From: Rhizobium bangladeshense
GTDB taxonomy: Bacteria; Pseudomonadota; Alphaproteobacteria; Rhizobiales; Rhizobiaceae
DNA length: 64,000 nucleotides
Direction: 5' to 3'
Assembly: GCF_017357245.1 (NCBI RefSeq)
Contig: NZ_CP071612.1
Coordinates: 809,001 to 873,000, forward strand
Shown: piece by piece, positions 26,936 through 37,753 of the stretch
Layout of the letters: every line of letters starts with the position of its first letter
Numbering within the stretch: the stretch's first letter is position 1
Notes under the pieces: generated by a model
Seen by the model: only the letters and a program-made list of their open reading frames with translations
Database searches by the model: none
What the model was told of the DNA's origin: nothing
Made by a program: the position numbers and the translations under genes

Positions 26936-28459
26936 ATGAACGACAAGCAGAAGAAACCGCAAAAGCTCAAGGCCCGCCTGCCGCGCGGCTTCGTCGACCG
27001 TGCGGCCGTCGATATCCGCGCCGTCAACGAGATGACGGCAAAGATCCGGGAAGTCTATGAGCATTATGGTTTCGACCCCGTGGAAACGCCGCTGTTCGAG
27101 TATACCGACGCGCTCGGCAAGTTTCTGCCCGACAGCGACCGGCCGAATGAAGGCGTCTTCTCGCTGCAGGACGATGATGAGCAATGGATGTCGCTGCGCT
27201 ACGACCTGACGGCGCCGCTCGCCCGCCATGTCGCCGAGAATTTCAACGAGATCCAGCTTCCCTACCGCACCTATCGCGCCGGTTACGTCTTCCGCAACGA
27301 GAAGCCGGGTCCCGGCCGTTTCCGCCAGTTCATGCAGTTCGATGCCGATACGGTCGGCGCGCCGGGTGTCCAGGCCGATGCCGAAATGTGCATGATGATG
27401 GCCGATACGCTTGAGGCCCTCGGCATCAAGCGCGGCGACTATGTCATCCGCGTCAACAACCGCAAGGTCCTGGACGGCGTTCTGGAGGCGATCGGCCTCG
27501 GCGGCGACGGCAAGGCGGGCCAGCGGCTCAACGTGCTGCGCGCTATCGACAAGCTCGACAAGTTCGGCCCGGAAGGCGTGGCGCTGCTGCTCGGTCCCGG
27601 CCGCAAGGATGAATCCGGCGACTTCACCAAGGGCGCCGGGCTCGACCAGGAGCAGATCGACAAGGTGCTGTTCTTCGTCGGCATCAGGGATTACGCCGAA
27701 AGCGCCGCACGTCTCGCCGATCTCGTTGCGGGCACGTCGAAGGGCGCCGAAGGCGTCGAGGAGCTGAATTTCATCGGTGCGCTCATCACGAGCGCCGGCT
27801 ACGGCTCCGACCGCATCAAGATCGATCCCTCCGTCGTGCGCGGCCTCGAATATTATACCGGCCCGGTCTACGAGGCCGAGCTTCTCTTCGACGTCACCAA
27901 CGAGAAGGGCGAAAAGGTCGTCTTCGGCTCCGTCGGCGGCGGCGGCCGTTACGACGGACTGGTCTCCCGCTTCATGGGCCAGCCGGTCCCGGCGACCGGC
28001 TTTTCGATCGGCGTCTCCAGAGTGATGACGGCGCTGAAGAACCTCGGCAAGCTTGGGGCGAGCGAGGTGATAGAGCCGGTGCTGGTGACGGTGATGGATG
28101 GCGACGTCGAGGCGATGGGGCGCTATCAGCGCTTTACCCAGCAGCTTCGGGCCGCCGGCATCCGCGCCGAGATGTTCCAGGGCAACTGGAAGAAATTCGG
28201 CAACCAGCTGAAATATGCCGACCGCCGCGGCTGCCCCGTCGCCATCATTCAGGGTGGTGACGAGCGCGCTCAGGGCGTCGTCCAGATCAAGGATCTGATC
28301 GAGGGCAAGCGGCTTTCCGGCGAGATCGAGGACAATGCCAGCTGGCGCGAAGCCCGCGTGGCGCAGGAGACGGTTACGGAAGCCGATCTCGTCGCCAAGG
28401 TGCAGGAAATCCTTGCCGCGCAGGCGGAGGATCGGAAGAGAGCGGGCGGCGATGTCTGA
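26936..28459 (+). CDS. hisS: Histidyl-tRNA synthetase
   Basis: Charges tRNA-His with histidine; class II synthetase, 507 residues, longer than the ~424 of E. coli. Class II motif 2 is visible in [20 protein letters not shown], the histidine-specific RGLEYYTG and GGGGRYDGL segments follow, and the C-terminal anticodon domain contains [18 protein letters not shown]. It heads the hisS-hisZ-hisG cluster, with a palindromic repeat element before hisZ. Many alphaproteobacterial HisRS have unusual tRNA-His recognition, which I cannot judge here from sequence alone. Confidence 0.97.
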   Translation: MNDKQKKPQKLKARLPRGFVDRAAVDIRAVNEMTAKIREVYEHYGFDPVETPLFEYTDALGKFLPDSDRPNEGVFSLQDDDEQWMSLRYDLTAPLARHVAENFNEIQLPYRTYRAGYVFRNEKPGPGRFRQFMQFDADTVGAPGVQADAEMCMMMADTLEALGIKRGDYVIRVNNRKVLDGVLEAIGLGGDGKAGQRLNVLRAIDKLDKFGPEGVALLLGPGRKDESGDFTKGAGLDQEQIDKVLFFVGIRDYAESAARLADLVAGTSKGAEGVEELNFIGALITSAGYGSDRIKIDPSVVRGLEYYTGPVYEAELLFDVTNEKGEKVVFGSVGGGGRYDGLVSRFMGQPVPATGFSIGVSRVMTALKNLGKLGASEVIEPVLVTVMDGDVEAMGRYQRFTQQLRAAGIRAEMFQGNWKKFGNQLKYADRRGCPVAIIQGGDERAQGVVQIKDLIEGKRLSGEIEDNASWREARVAQETVTEADLVAKVQEILAAQAEDRKRAGGDV

Positions 28460-28465
28460 GCTATA

Positions 28466-28649
28466 CCCCCCTCTGCCCTGCCGGGCATCTCCCCCACAAG
28501 GGGGGAGATTGAATGGGGGCGGCCTCTTGCCCCCGTCAAACGCCATAGTTCGCCAGCGCCACTTGGCGCACCCTCAATATAGCAGGAGACCGGTGCGTCT
28601 TGCCGATCTCCCTCCTTGTGGGGGAGATGCCCGGCAGGGCAGAGGGGGG
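28466..28649. repeat. RIME-like palindromic intergenic element between hisS and hisZ
   Basis: A 44-bp arm (28466-28509) is repeated inverted at 28606-28649 with a single mismatch. Each arm contains its own internal hairpin (CATCTCCCCCAC against GTGGGGGAGATG-type pairing, and CCCTGCCGGG). The ~96-bp centre is unlike coding sequence. Such C-rich mosaic palindromes are known as rhizobial intergenic mosaic elements (RIME). It covers most of the 231-bp gap between hisS and hisZ. The pattern is seen directly; the RIME label rests on resemblance. Confidence 0.8.
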
Positions 28650-28690
28650 GCACTTCCGGAACGCTCCTCGCCTGTTACTTGGAGTGCGGC

Positions 28691-29812
28691 ATGCCCCTGA
28701 TCAACCTCCCCGAATTCGCCGCTGACCTGCTGGCGGAGTTCGACGCGCGCAAGGCCGAGCGCATCGACACGCCTGTCATTCAGCCGGCCGAGCCATTCCT
28801 CGATATTGCCGGCGAGGATCTGCGCCGGCGCATCTTCATGACCGAGAGCGAAACGGGAGCGAGCCTCTGCCTGCGTCCCGAATTCACCATCCCCGTCTGT
28901 CTGCGCCACATCGAGACGGCGACCGGCACGCCCAAGCGTTACGCCTATCTCGGCGAGGTCTTCCGCCAGCGCCGCGACGGCGCCAACGAGTTCTATCAGG
29001 CCGGTATCGAGGATCTCGGTGACATCAACATACCGGGCGCCGACGCCCGTGCCATCGGTGACGCCACCGGCATTCTCGCCCGCCTGCTGCCGGGCCGGCG
29101 CCTGTCGGTGACGCTTGGCGATCAGGCAGTGTTCGAGGCGGTCGTTCAGGCACTCGGCCTGCCGCTCGGCTGGCAGAAGCGGCTGATCCATGCTTTCGGC
29201 AATATGACGCAGCTGGAGGCGCTGCTGGCCAGCCTCGTCAGTTCGCAATTCGTCACCGGCCTCGACGACGATATTGCCCGGCTTGTCGCATCAGACGACG
29301 AGCCGGCGCTGGTCGCCCATATCGAGCAGGAAATGCAGGCGACGGGTTACTCGACGAATGCCAGCCGTTCGCCGCTGGAGATCGCGCGGCGGCTCAAGGA
29401 AAAGCTGATTCTGTCGGAAACACGCCTCGACGACGCCGCCTTCCATGTGCTGGAAGAGTTCCTGTCGCTGCACGTGCCGCTCGTCAATGCGTCCGCAGCG
29501 CTTGCCGGCTTTGCCGACGCTGCCGGCCTGAAGCTGGGCAATGCGCTGTCTCGCTTCAACGGCCGCGTCGGCGCCCTTGCCGATGCCGGTGTCGACCTGT
29601 CCTGCCTTGATTACCGCGCCGCTTTCGGGCGTCCGCTCGATTATTACACCGGCCTCGTCTTCGAGGTCACCGCGGAAGGCTCGAGCGCTGTTCTCGCCGG
29701 CGGCGGCCGCTTCGACCGGCTCTTAACCTTCCTCGGCGCGACGGATCGCATTCCTGCCGTCGGCTTCTCCTTCTGGCTCGACCGCATCGAAACCGAAAGG
29801 GCAGCCGCATGA
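28691..29812 (+). CDS. hisZ: ATP phosphoribosyltransferase regulatory subunit HisZ
   Basis: A 373-residue paralogue of the HisRS catalytic core that has lost aminoacylation and activates short-form HisG in the first step of histidine synthesis. Class II-like segments remain ([58 protein letters not shown]). The start ATG at 28691 begins [14 protein letters not shown]; open frame upstream lies in the palindromic repeat and is not coding. The stop overlaps the hisG start (ATGA). Confidence 0.95.
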   Translation: MPLINLPEFAADLLAEFDARKAERIDTPVIQPAEPFLDIAGEDLRRRIFMTESETGASLCLRPEFTIPVCLRHIETATGTPKRYAYLGEVFRQRRDGANEFYQAGIEDLGDINIPGADARAIGDATGILARLLPGRRLSVTLGDQAVFEAVVQALGLPLGWQKRLIHAFGNMTQLEALLASLVSSQFVTGLDDDIARLVASDDEPALVAHIEQEMQATGYSTNASRSPLEIARRLKEKLILSETRLDDAAFHVLEEFLSLHVPLVNASAALAGFADAAGLKLGNALSRFNGRVGALADAGVDLSCLDYRAAFGRPLDYYTGLVFEVTAEGSSAVLAGGGRFDRLLTFLGATDRIPAVGFSFWLDRIETERAAA

Positions 29813-30504
29813 CCATCACCATTGCGCTTCCCTCCAAGGGCCGGATGAAGGACGACGCTTCGGCGATCTTCGAGCGGGCCGGCATGCCGATATCGGCAGT
29901 CGGCAACGACCGCTCCTATCGCGGCCGCGTCGAAGGCTGGGACAATGTGGAGATCGCCTTTCTTTCGGCGTCTGAAATCTCCCGGGAGCTCGGCAACGGC
30001 ACCGTCGATTTCGGCGTCACCGGCGAAGACCTGATGCGGGAGGGTTTTGCCGAGGTCGACAAGCGTGTCGAATTCTGCGCCCGGCTTGGCTTCGGTCACG
30101 CCGATGTCGTCGTCGCGGTGCCTGAAATCTGGCTTGATGTCGAGACCATGGCCGATCTCGGCGATGTCGCTGCCGATTTCCGCGCCCGCCACGGCCGGCG
30201 CCTTGCCATCGCTACCAAGTACTGGCGCCTGACCCAGCAGTTCTTTTCGAGCCAGCACGGCATCCAGCTTTATCGCATCGTCGAAAGCCTTGGCGCGACC
30301 GAGGGGGCTCCGGCGTCCGGTTCGGCCGATATCATCGTGGATATCACCTCCACCGGCTCCACGCTGCGCGCCAATCATCTGAAGGTTCTCAAGGACGGGA
30401 TCATCCTGCATTCAGAGGCTTGCCTCGTGCGGGCCTGCAAGGGTAGCCACGCGGATGAGCCGGCCGTGCAGGCGATCATCGAGGCCGTGCGCACCGCCCT
30501 CTGA
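29809..30504 (+). CDS. hisG: ATP phosphoribosyltransferase, short form
   Basis: Joins ATP and PRPP, the first committed step of histidine synthesis. It has 231 residues and lacks the C-terminal regulatory ACT-like domain, so it depends on HisZ, whose gene overlaps it by four bases. Recognisable segments are [13 protein letters not shown] at the start, [14 protein letters not shown] and the PRPP/ATP region [18 protein letters not shown] near residue 175. The operon ends with an inverted repeat shared with the convergent doxX gene. Confidence 0.96.
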   Translation: MTITIALPSKGRMKDDASAIFERAGMPISAVGNDRSYRGRVEGWDNVEIAFLSASEISRELGNGTVDFGVTGEDLMREGFAEVDKRVEFCARLGFGHADVVVAVPEIWLDVETMADLGDVAADFRARHGRRLAIATKYWRLTQQFFSSQHGIQLYRIVESLGATEGAPASGSADIIVDITSTGSTLRANHLKVLKDGIILHSEACLVRACKGSHADEPAVQAIIEAVRTAL

Positions 30505-30527
30505 ACTCCGCGATCGAGGCACAAGAA

Positions 30528-30555
30528 AACCCGCCGTCGGATGTGACGGCGGGTT
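30528..30555 (-). terminator. Terminator between hisG and doxX
   Basis: AACCCGCCGTC (30528-30538) pairs with GACGGCGGGTT (30545-30555). On the minus strand the stem is followed by TTTTCTTGT, so it mainly terminates doxX; as the only hairpin in the gap it may also end the his operon. Confidence 0.8.
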
Positions 30556-30584
30556 CTGCATGTCTGGGAGGAGGACCTGCTGTA

Positions 30585-31022
30585 TTAGGCAACCGCGTAG
30601 GCGCCGCGGCGGGCATCGAGCGAATAGGCGCCTGCGCCGTTGGTGGCGAGCATGATATAGGCGCCGGCGAGCGTGATGTTCTTCATGAAGTTGACGAAGT
30701 TCAGGCCGTTCAGCCAGGCATTGGCGGCCGCCGGGAAATCCGGAACGTTGATCGGCGAGAAGTGGAAGACGAAGCCGGTGAAGACGCAGAAGACGGCGAG
30801 CAGCCAGCCGACGATGCGAACCTGGAAACCGACGAGAACGGCAAGGCCGGCAGCGAGTTCGAAGAGGCCGGCGAGATAGGTGAGCGCCGTGGCAGCCGGC
30901 AGGCCTGCACCGGCGATCATGCCGGCAGTCGAAGCCGGATCGGTTATTTTGCCGAAGCCGGCGAAGATGAACATGAAGGAAAGCAGGACACGGGCAATCA
31001 GGATGATGACGTTGTTCGACAT
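30585..31022 (-). CDS. DoxX-family membrane protein
   Basis: A 145-residue inner-membrane protein with four hydrophobic segments. The DoxX start pattern is clear: LIARVLLSFMFIFAGFGKITDP, then GLPAATALTYLAGLFELAAGLAVL. DoxX proteins are linked to thiosulfate-quinone oxidoreductase subunits or to redox stress complexes, but most bacterial members lack a defined role. The gene stands alone and is divergent from a glutathione S-transferase gene (213 bp apart), which may reflect shared stress control. Confidence 0.88.
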   Translation of the reverse strand: MSNNVIILIARVLLSFMFIFAGFGKITDPASTAGMIAGAGLPAATALTYLAGLFELAAGLAVLVGFQVRIVGWLLAVFCVFTGFVFHFSPINVPDFPAAANAWLNGLNFVNFMKNITLAGAYIMLATNGAGAYSLDARRGAYAVA

Positions 31023-31235
31023 GGACGTTGTCTCCGTTTGAATGACTCTGGAGATCTTGGTGCCCCGGCACCGTATCGACCTCGGATGGCTCCTATGTCG
31101 CTTTTTTCTTCGGTTGTGGAAAGATAAACGGAAGCGGACACTTCGTTCAATAATATGAAACGATGTGCTTGCGAGGCACCGCTTGCCTTTGTTGAGCCAG
31201 GTCTCTTATGGTCGGCACCCAGCAAGGAGAACCCG

Positions 31236-31946
31236 ATGGCAGACCTATCCGAGTTTCCGATCACCGAGCGCTGGCCGGCAAAAAATCCCGACATCATCCA
31301 GCTCTATTCGCTGCAGACGCCGAACGGCGTGAAGGTATCAGTTGCCCTTGAGGAACTCGGCCTCGCCTATGAGCCGCATTATGTTTCCTTTGCTGCCAAT
31401 GAGCAGAAGTCACCCGAATTCGAATCTCTGAACCCGAACGGCCGCATTCCCGCGATCATCGATCCGAACGGGCCCGGAGGGAAACCGATTGGCCTTTTTG
31501 AATCCGGCGCGATTCTGCTTTATCTCGCCGAAAAGACCGGCAAGCTCATCGCCACCGATGCCGCCGGCCGCTACGAATGCATCCAGTGGGTATTTTCTCA
31601 GACCGCTGGCATTGGGCCGATGTTTGGCCAGTTTGGTCATTTCTACAAATTCGCCGCCGACAAGGTCGCCAACAACTCCTATCCGGTGGAGCGTTATCGC
31701 GATGAATCCAAGCGCCTGCTCGGCGTACTCGAGAACCGGCTGCAGGGTCGCCAGTGGATCATGGGCGATCAATATACGATCGCCGACATCACCACCTTCA
31801 CCTGGATTCGCGGTGCCGACATCTTCTATGGCGGTCGCGAAGTTCTCGAATATGCGAAATTCCCAGCGATTTTCGATTGGCTGGCGCGCTGCATCGATCG
31901 TCCGGCAAGCGAAAGGGGCCTGAATATTCCGGTCAAACCGGAGTAG
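31236..31946 (+). CDS. Glutathione S-transferase family protein
   Basis: A 236-residue cytosolic protein with an N-terminal thioredoxin-fold GST domain (IIQLYSLQTPNGVKVSVALEEL, NPNGRIPAIID, LFESGAILLYLAEK) and a C-terminal helical domain (YTIADITTFTWIRG). The TPNGVKV segment places it near the YfcG/YghU disulfide-reductase group. The start at 31236 has AAGGAG at 31224-31229; an upstream in-frame ATG at 31155 would add 27 unrelated residues. A terminator follows the stop. Confidence 0.93.
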   Translation: MADLSEFPITERWPAKNPDIIQLYSLQTPNGVKVSVALEELGLAYEPHYVSFAANEQKSPEFESLNPNGRIPAIIDPNGPGGKPIGLFESGAILLYLAEKTGKLIATDAAGRYECIQWVFSQTAGIGPMFGQFGHFYKFAADKVANNSYPVERYRDESKRLLGVLENRLQGRQWIMGDQYTIADITTFTWIRGADIFYGGREVLEYAKFPAIFDWLARCIDRPASERGLNIPVKPE

Positions 31947-31968
31947 CGACGGTTCCCGGAAATCACGG

Positions 31969-31991
31969 AGGCCGCCCGATAGGCGGCCTTA
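31969..31991 (+). terminator. Terminator after GST gene
   Basis: AGGCCGCC (31969-31976) pairs with GGCGGCCT (31982-31989) around a CGATA loop, followed by TTATT. It also touches the end of the convergent gene. Confidence 0.75.
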
Positions 31992-31992
31992 T

Positions 31993-32451
31993 TCATAATC
32001 GCCATTCTTGTTGCCGGCTTGTGATCTGCCTTGCGCCTTCGAGCTTGAAGCGGGGAAAGATGAAGACGCCGGTAATGCTGCCGCTGTATTTCTCCTGGAA
32101 CCCGTTCGACTCGCCCATACAGAAGAGCGGCTGGCGCAAGCCGTTCGGCATGATGATCGTCGTCGAAAAGCAGAAGGAGGAGCAGTGCGTCGCCGCCTGC
32201 TCTAACAACTCCAGCACACGGGTGCGATCCTTTGCCTCATAGCAGCGGATCAGGCTCAACAGCCCGCATTCCCGTGTGGAAAGCCCGTGCAGCATCGAGC
32301 TCCATTCGCCGAGATGGATCACGCCGCTCGAGAAATCTCCGCTCCACGCCTCAGAAACGGAAAGCTGCGACAACATCTCGTGATTTCGCTTGTTATCGTT
32401 CAGCCCCGGCATCAACGGGACGGCTGCATTGGCTTTGGCGATCTTAAACAA
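31993..32451 (-). CDS. Small protein with PAS-like fold, function unknown
   Basis: A 152-residue protein. The pattern SGVIHLGEWSSMLHGL, ECGLLSLIRCYEAKDRTRVLELLEQA, then an alternating strand pair FCFSTTIIMPNGLRQPLFCMG and ITGVFIFPRF looks like a single PAS_3-type sensor domain without an output domain. Several such stand-alone PAS proteins occur in Rhizobium. Cysteines are frequent (five), which is unusual for the neighbourhood. The exact start is uncertain; internal ATG codons at residues 14 and 26 are possible. It may modulate a partner protein. Confidence 0.6.
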   Translation of the reverse strand: MFKIAKANAAVPLMPGLNDNKRNHEMLSQLSVSEAWSGDFSSGVIHLGEWSSMLHGLSTRECGLLSLIRCYEAKDRTRVLELLEQAATHCSSFCFSTTIIMPNGLRQPLFCMGESNGFQEKYSGSITGVFIFPRFKLEGARQITSRQQEWRL

Positions 32452-32986
32452 GGCGTTCCCCAGTTCGGATGCGGCCCCTCCGCCGCACGCGCGTCAACAC
32501 AAGAAACAGGATCATGTAGCAGCGGGCATTATGCCCGCGCTGGCGGTCGCCGGCCGTTGCCACAGCCATCGGCCTCCGAAACCGGAAACGTTAGGCCGAA
32601 CATTATGGCGTCGCATTTCGCGCTCCGGGCTCGCCTGCAGGCGAAGATTATCGCCGGGGCGCACGTCAATTGCTGCGCGGATTTATAGGAGCTTTTAAAC
32701 AAACGGCAACGGCTTTTTCGGGGGGCGGTGGTGCGGCCGCTTTCTCCGGAGGCTCCGTCATGTATCTAACCGCTCGTCGGAAAAGCAACGAAAATTGCCC
32801 CTTTTGACGCGTTTATAGCGCCTTTACTCCAGGACGCTGGACAAATTCTGCCGCGGAACGGGCCGCCTCTGCCTATTTCGCCGGATCGGAAAATGAGCAG
32901 CGACACAAGCCTGACGAAAGCTTGGAGGTCGGCTGGCGCGCTGCACGGGATAAAATAGTGCGCAATGAATCGAATCGCAGCGGCAA
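32452..32986. other. Long intergenic stretch without recognised gene
   Basis: About 535 bp with lower coding character: frequent stops in all frames, several short hairpins (for example GCGGGCATTATGCCCGC near 32522-32538) and an AT-rich stretch around 32685-32705 and 32775-32830. It should contain the promoter of the PAS-like gene. I see no tRNA, riboswitch or convincing ORF. The hairpin-rich parts could hold a small RNA, but there is no direct sign of one. Confidence 0.5.
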
Positions 32987-32993
32987 AAGAAAC

Positions 32994-33013
32994 GGGCGAC
33001 CCGAGGGTCGCCC
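32994..33013 (-). terminator. Probable terminator of groES-groEL operon
   Basis: GGGCGACC (32994-33001) pairs with GGTCGCCC (33006-33013). On the minus strand the stem is followed by GTTTCTTTTG. It lies about 250 bp beyond the groEL stop, on the far side of the 101-bp tandem repeat, so that repeat would be in the groEL 3' untranslated region. Confidence 0.75.
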
Positions 33014-33056
33014 TTCCTGTTCCGAATGTGCCGGAATGGATGTCAGTGATGGCTTT

Positions 33057-34944
<1,888 letters not shown>

Positions 34945-34973
34945 TCAGTCATTTCGGGAAGCGGGCCGGCCGA

Positions 34974-35270
34974 TCAGCCGATGATGCCCATGATGTCGGC
35001 TTCCTTCATGATCAGAAGGTCTTCGCCGTTGATCTTGACTTCAGTGCCGGACCACTTGCCGAACAGGACGCGGTCGCCGGCCTTGACGTCGAGAGCGACG
35101 ACCTTGCCGGACTCGTCACGAGCGCCGGAGCCGACGGCGACGATTTCGCCTTCCTGCGGCTTTTCCTTGGCGGTGTCGGGAATGATGATGCCGCCCTTGG
35201 TCTTTTCTTCGGACTCGACGCGACGAACGACGACGCGGTCGTGAAGCGGACGGAAATTGGTGGTTGCCAT
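34974..35270 (-). CDS. groES: Co-chaperonin GroES
   Basis: The 98-residue co-chaperonin that caps GroEL. It begins [27 protein letters not shown] (mobile loop within) and ends [14 protein letters not shown], both diagnostic. First gene of the heat-shock operon; the transcript starts upstream with a CIRCE operator about 60 bp before the start codon. Confidence 0.98.
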   Translation of the reverse strand: MATTNFRPLHDRVVVRRVESEEKTKGGIIIPDTAKEKPQEGEIVAVGSGARDESGKVVALDVKAGDRVLFGKWSGTEVKINGEDLLIMKEADIMGIIG

Positions 35271-35328
35271 TGTCTAATCCCTCGATCGAATGACATTCGC
35301 GGACCGGAGCGGTCCACATGGATAAGTG

Positions 35329-35355
35329 TTAGCACTCCTCCATAGTGAGTGCTAG
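35329..35355 (-). promoter_or_regulatory. CIRCE operator (HrcA-binding) of groESL
   Basis: TTAGCACTC (35329-35337), nine bases, then GAGTGCTAG (35347-35355) match the CIRCE consensus TTAGCACTC-N9-GAGTGCTAA with one difference. HrcA binds CIRCE and represses groESL until heat shock. The site lies just downstream of the predicted -10 box. Confidence 0.95.
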
Positions 35356-35363
35356 CGCTCGAG

Positions 35364-35392
35364 CATTTAGGGATGGCTCCGAGAGGAGTCAA
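35364..35392 (-). promoter_or_regulatory. Predicted housekeeping promoter of groESL
   Basis: On the minus strand TTGACT (35387-35392) is followed after 17 bases by TAAATG (35364-35369), a good vegetative-sigma promoter with CIRCE starting about nine bases downstream, over the likely transcription start. This is the expected repressor geometry. Confidence 0.65.
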
Positions 35393-35620
35393 TGAGAGCA
35401 ATCACGAATTTTTGCGCCGGAATTGTGAAGAGGCGGCGAATTATCCGAGATTGTCGCCGAAATGTTGTCTAGCCGTTGCGTTTGGCAACCTCGCCATGTC
35501 TTGCCGTCCGCGCTCGCAGGGCTTGCCGGCGATCTTGCCTGCCAAGGTGAAGAAAATGCCTTGCCTTCGCCTTGCGCCTTTGCAATGTCACCGGTGACTG
35601 AAGCAAATCGGGAAATTGGA

Positions 35621-36469
35621 ATGGCCAGGCGGATCGAAAACTTCTCGCAGATATCAGCTCACTACGACGTGGTGCTCTGCGACGTCTGGGGCGTGGTTCA
35701 CAACGGCGTCGATCCGTTTCCGAAGGCCGCCGCGGCCCTTCAAGCCGCGCGCGAGAGCGGCCTTGCCGTCGTCCTCATCACCAATTCGCCGCGCCTTTCC
35801 TGGCAGGTCGTCGAGCAGTTGCGCCATGTCGGCGTTCCCGACGGCGCCTATGACAGGATCGTCACCTCGGGGGACGTCACCCGCGGGCTGATTTCCGAAG
35901 GGCCGAAGACGGTCTTTCTGCTCGGTCCCGAACGCGACAAGGCGCTTCTCGAAGGCATCGGCGTCGAGCGCCGGCCGGCCGCCGAAGCGCAATCGCTCGT
36001 CTGCACCGGCTTTTTTGACGACGAAACGGAGAAGCCGGAGGATTACACCGACATGCTCCTGGATTTCCAGGCGCGCGACGTGCCGATGATCTGCGCCAAT
36101 CCCGACCTCGTCGTCGAGCGCGGCCATCGCATCATCCCATGCGCCGGCGCCATGGCCGCCTATTACGAGCAGCTCGGCGGCAAGACCCGCATTGCCGGCA
36201 AGCCACACCGGCCGATCTACGAGGCGACGCTCGCGGCCGCCCGCGAGCTTCGCGGCGATTTCTCCATCGACCGCGTGCTGGCGATCGGCGACGGCATGCC
36301 GACCGACGTGCGCGGCGCCTTGAATTACGGCCTCGACCTTCTCTACATCAGCGGCGGTATCCACGCTAAGGAATATACCTTGAATGGCGAGACCGACGAG
36401 GCGATCCTCAACGCCTATCTCGAACGCGAAAAAGCCGCGCCGAAATGGTGGATGCCGCGCCTTGCATGA
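35621..36469 (+). CDS. HAD-superfamily hydrolase, subfamily IIA (TIGR01459-like)
   Basis: A 282-residue phosphatase-fold protein. HAD motif I is VVLCDVWGVVHNG, motif II VVLITNSPR, motif III includes IAGKPHRPIYE, motif IV LAIGDGMPTDVRGA. This matches the IIA group related to NagD and p-nitrophenyl phosphatases; in alphaproteobacteria the gene commonly lies beside ribF. Here its stop codon overlaps a possible ribF ATG. The role is unknown, and action on a flavin precursor phosphate is a speculative but attractive option. I prefer the ATG at 35621 (MARRIENF) over 35585. Confidence 0.9.
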   Translation: MARRIENFSQISAHYDVVLCDVWGVVHNGVDPFPKAAAALQAARESGLAVVLITNSPRLSWQVVEQLRHVGVPDGAYDRIVTSGDVTRGLISEGPKTVFLLGPERDKALLEGIGVERRPAAEAQSLVCTGFFDDETEKPEDYTDMLLDFQARDVPMICANPDLVVERGHRIIPCAGAMAAYYEQLGGKTRIAGKPHRPIYEATLAAARELRGDFSIDRVLAIGDGMPTDVRGALNYGLDLLYISGGIHAKEYTLNGETDEAILNAYLEREKAAPKWWMPRLA

Positions 36470-36483
36470 AGAGAAGCCCGCCG

Positions 36484-37467
36484 ATGACCGTCTTCCACCG
36501 CAATGAAACCCGGGATCCCTTGCCTGCCCATCTGAAGGGAGGGGTCATCGCCATCGGCAATTTCGACGGCGTGCACCGCGGCCATCAGTCGGTGCTGAAC
36601 CGCGCGCTCGAAATCGCGAAGGCGCGCGGCATTCCTGCTCTGGTGCTGACCTTCGAGCCGCATCCGCGCACGGTCTTCCGGCCCGAGATGCCGGTCTTCC
36701 GGCTGACGCCTGCGCCGCTCAAGGCCCGCATCCTGGAAACGCTCGGTTTCAACGCGGTCATCGAATATCCCTTCGATTACGAGTTTTCGCAGCGCTCGGC
36801 CGACGATTTCATCCATTCGATCCTGAAGGATTGGCTCGGCGCTTCCGAAGTCGTCACCGGCTTCGATTTCCATTTCGGCCGCGGCCGCGAAGGCGGTCCG
36901 GCTTTCCTGATGAATGCCGGTCAGACCTATGGCTTCGGCGTCACTCTCATCGATGCCTTCCGCGACGAAAACGCTGATGTCGTTTCCTCGAGCCATATCC
37001 GCGCGCTCTTGAAGGACGGCAATGTCAGCGAAGTCGCCGGCATGCTGGGTTACCGCTATACGGTCGAGGCCGAGGTGATCGATGGCGAAAAACTGGGCCG
37101 GCAGCTCGGTTTTCCCACCGCCAACATGCGCCTGCCGCCGGAGGCCGAACTCGCCGCCGGCATCTATGCCGTCCGCTTCCGGCGCCAGGACGGAACGCTC
37201 CACGATGCCGTCGCGAGCTACGGCCGCCGGCCGACCGTCACCGAAAACGGCGCGCCGCTGCTCGAAACCTATCTGTTCGATTTCAGCGGCGATCTCTACG
37301 GCCAGCTCTGCGCCGTCTCTTTCTTCGGCTATATCAGGCCTGAGCTGAAATTCGACGGCCTCGATCCGCTCGTCGCCCAGATCAAGCGCGACGAGGAAGA
37401 GGCGAGGGTGCTGCTGGCAGGTGTCAAGCCGCTAGGCGAACTCGATCGGAAGCTTTGTTTTCCCTAG
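36484..37467 (+). CDS. ribF: Bifunctional riboflavin kinase / FAD synthetase
   Basis: Converts riboflavin to FMN and then FAD. The N-terminal nucleotidyltransferase domain shows AIGNFDGVHRGHQ (near residue 22) and FDFHFGRGREG; the C-terminal kinase domain shows LGRQLGFPTANM and the YGRRPTV segment. The start MTVFHRNE gives 327 residues; an ATG at 36466 overlapping the upstream stop would add six residues and is possible through coupling. It is followed by a 286-bp gap before ileS in which I see no riboswitch. Confidence 0.95.
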   Translation: MTVFHRNETRDPLPAHLKGGVIAIGNFDGVHRGHQSVLNRALEIAKARGIPALVLTFEPHPRTVFRPEMPVFRLTPAPLKARILETLGFNAVIEYPFDYEFSQRSADDFIHSILKDWLGASEVVTGFDFHFGRGREGGPAFLMNAGQTYGFGVTLIDAFRDENADVVSSSHIRALLKDGNVSEVAGMLGYRYTVEAEVIDGEKLGRQLGFPTANMRLPPEAELAAGIYAVRFRRQDGTLHDAVASYGRRPTVTENGAPLLETYLFDFSGDLYGQLCAVSFFGYIRPELKFDGLDPLVAQIKRDEEEARVLLAGVKPLGELDRKLCFP

Positions 37468-37753
37468 ATTGCCACGGGTAAAAAACTTCTGCCGGGAGCC
37501 GGGTTTGGGTGATGACCCGTGATCACAGGCTCACGAATTCTTCTCTTCCTTTTCCCGGCAAAAACGCCTATGAACCGGCGCTATGACGAAATTTCGGCTG
37601 GCGATCACGATGCGAATTATCGGCCCGGCCTTCCGCGCGCGCTAAGCGGCCGGGAGGTCCGGGTTTTCGGCGCTTGGACACGAGCGCTTCCGTCACCAGC
37701 TTTTTCACGCACGTAGCGCCCCTTCCTGGGCCGCCAGAAACGATTGTCCCGAT

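Noticed and set aside
26918..28546. Long minus-strand frame opposite hisS
   Set aside because: Shadow of the hisS frame: composition is biased and it has no recognisable domain; hisS is certain.
32287..32688. Plus-strand ORF across the PAS-like gene start and intergenic region
   Set aside because: Low coding character, antisense to a better candidate and no motif.
37468..37753. Possible T-box or other riboswitch in the ileS leader
   Set aside because: No T-box core sequence or aminoacyl-tRNA specifier loop is visible; only ordinary GC-rich hairpins.
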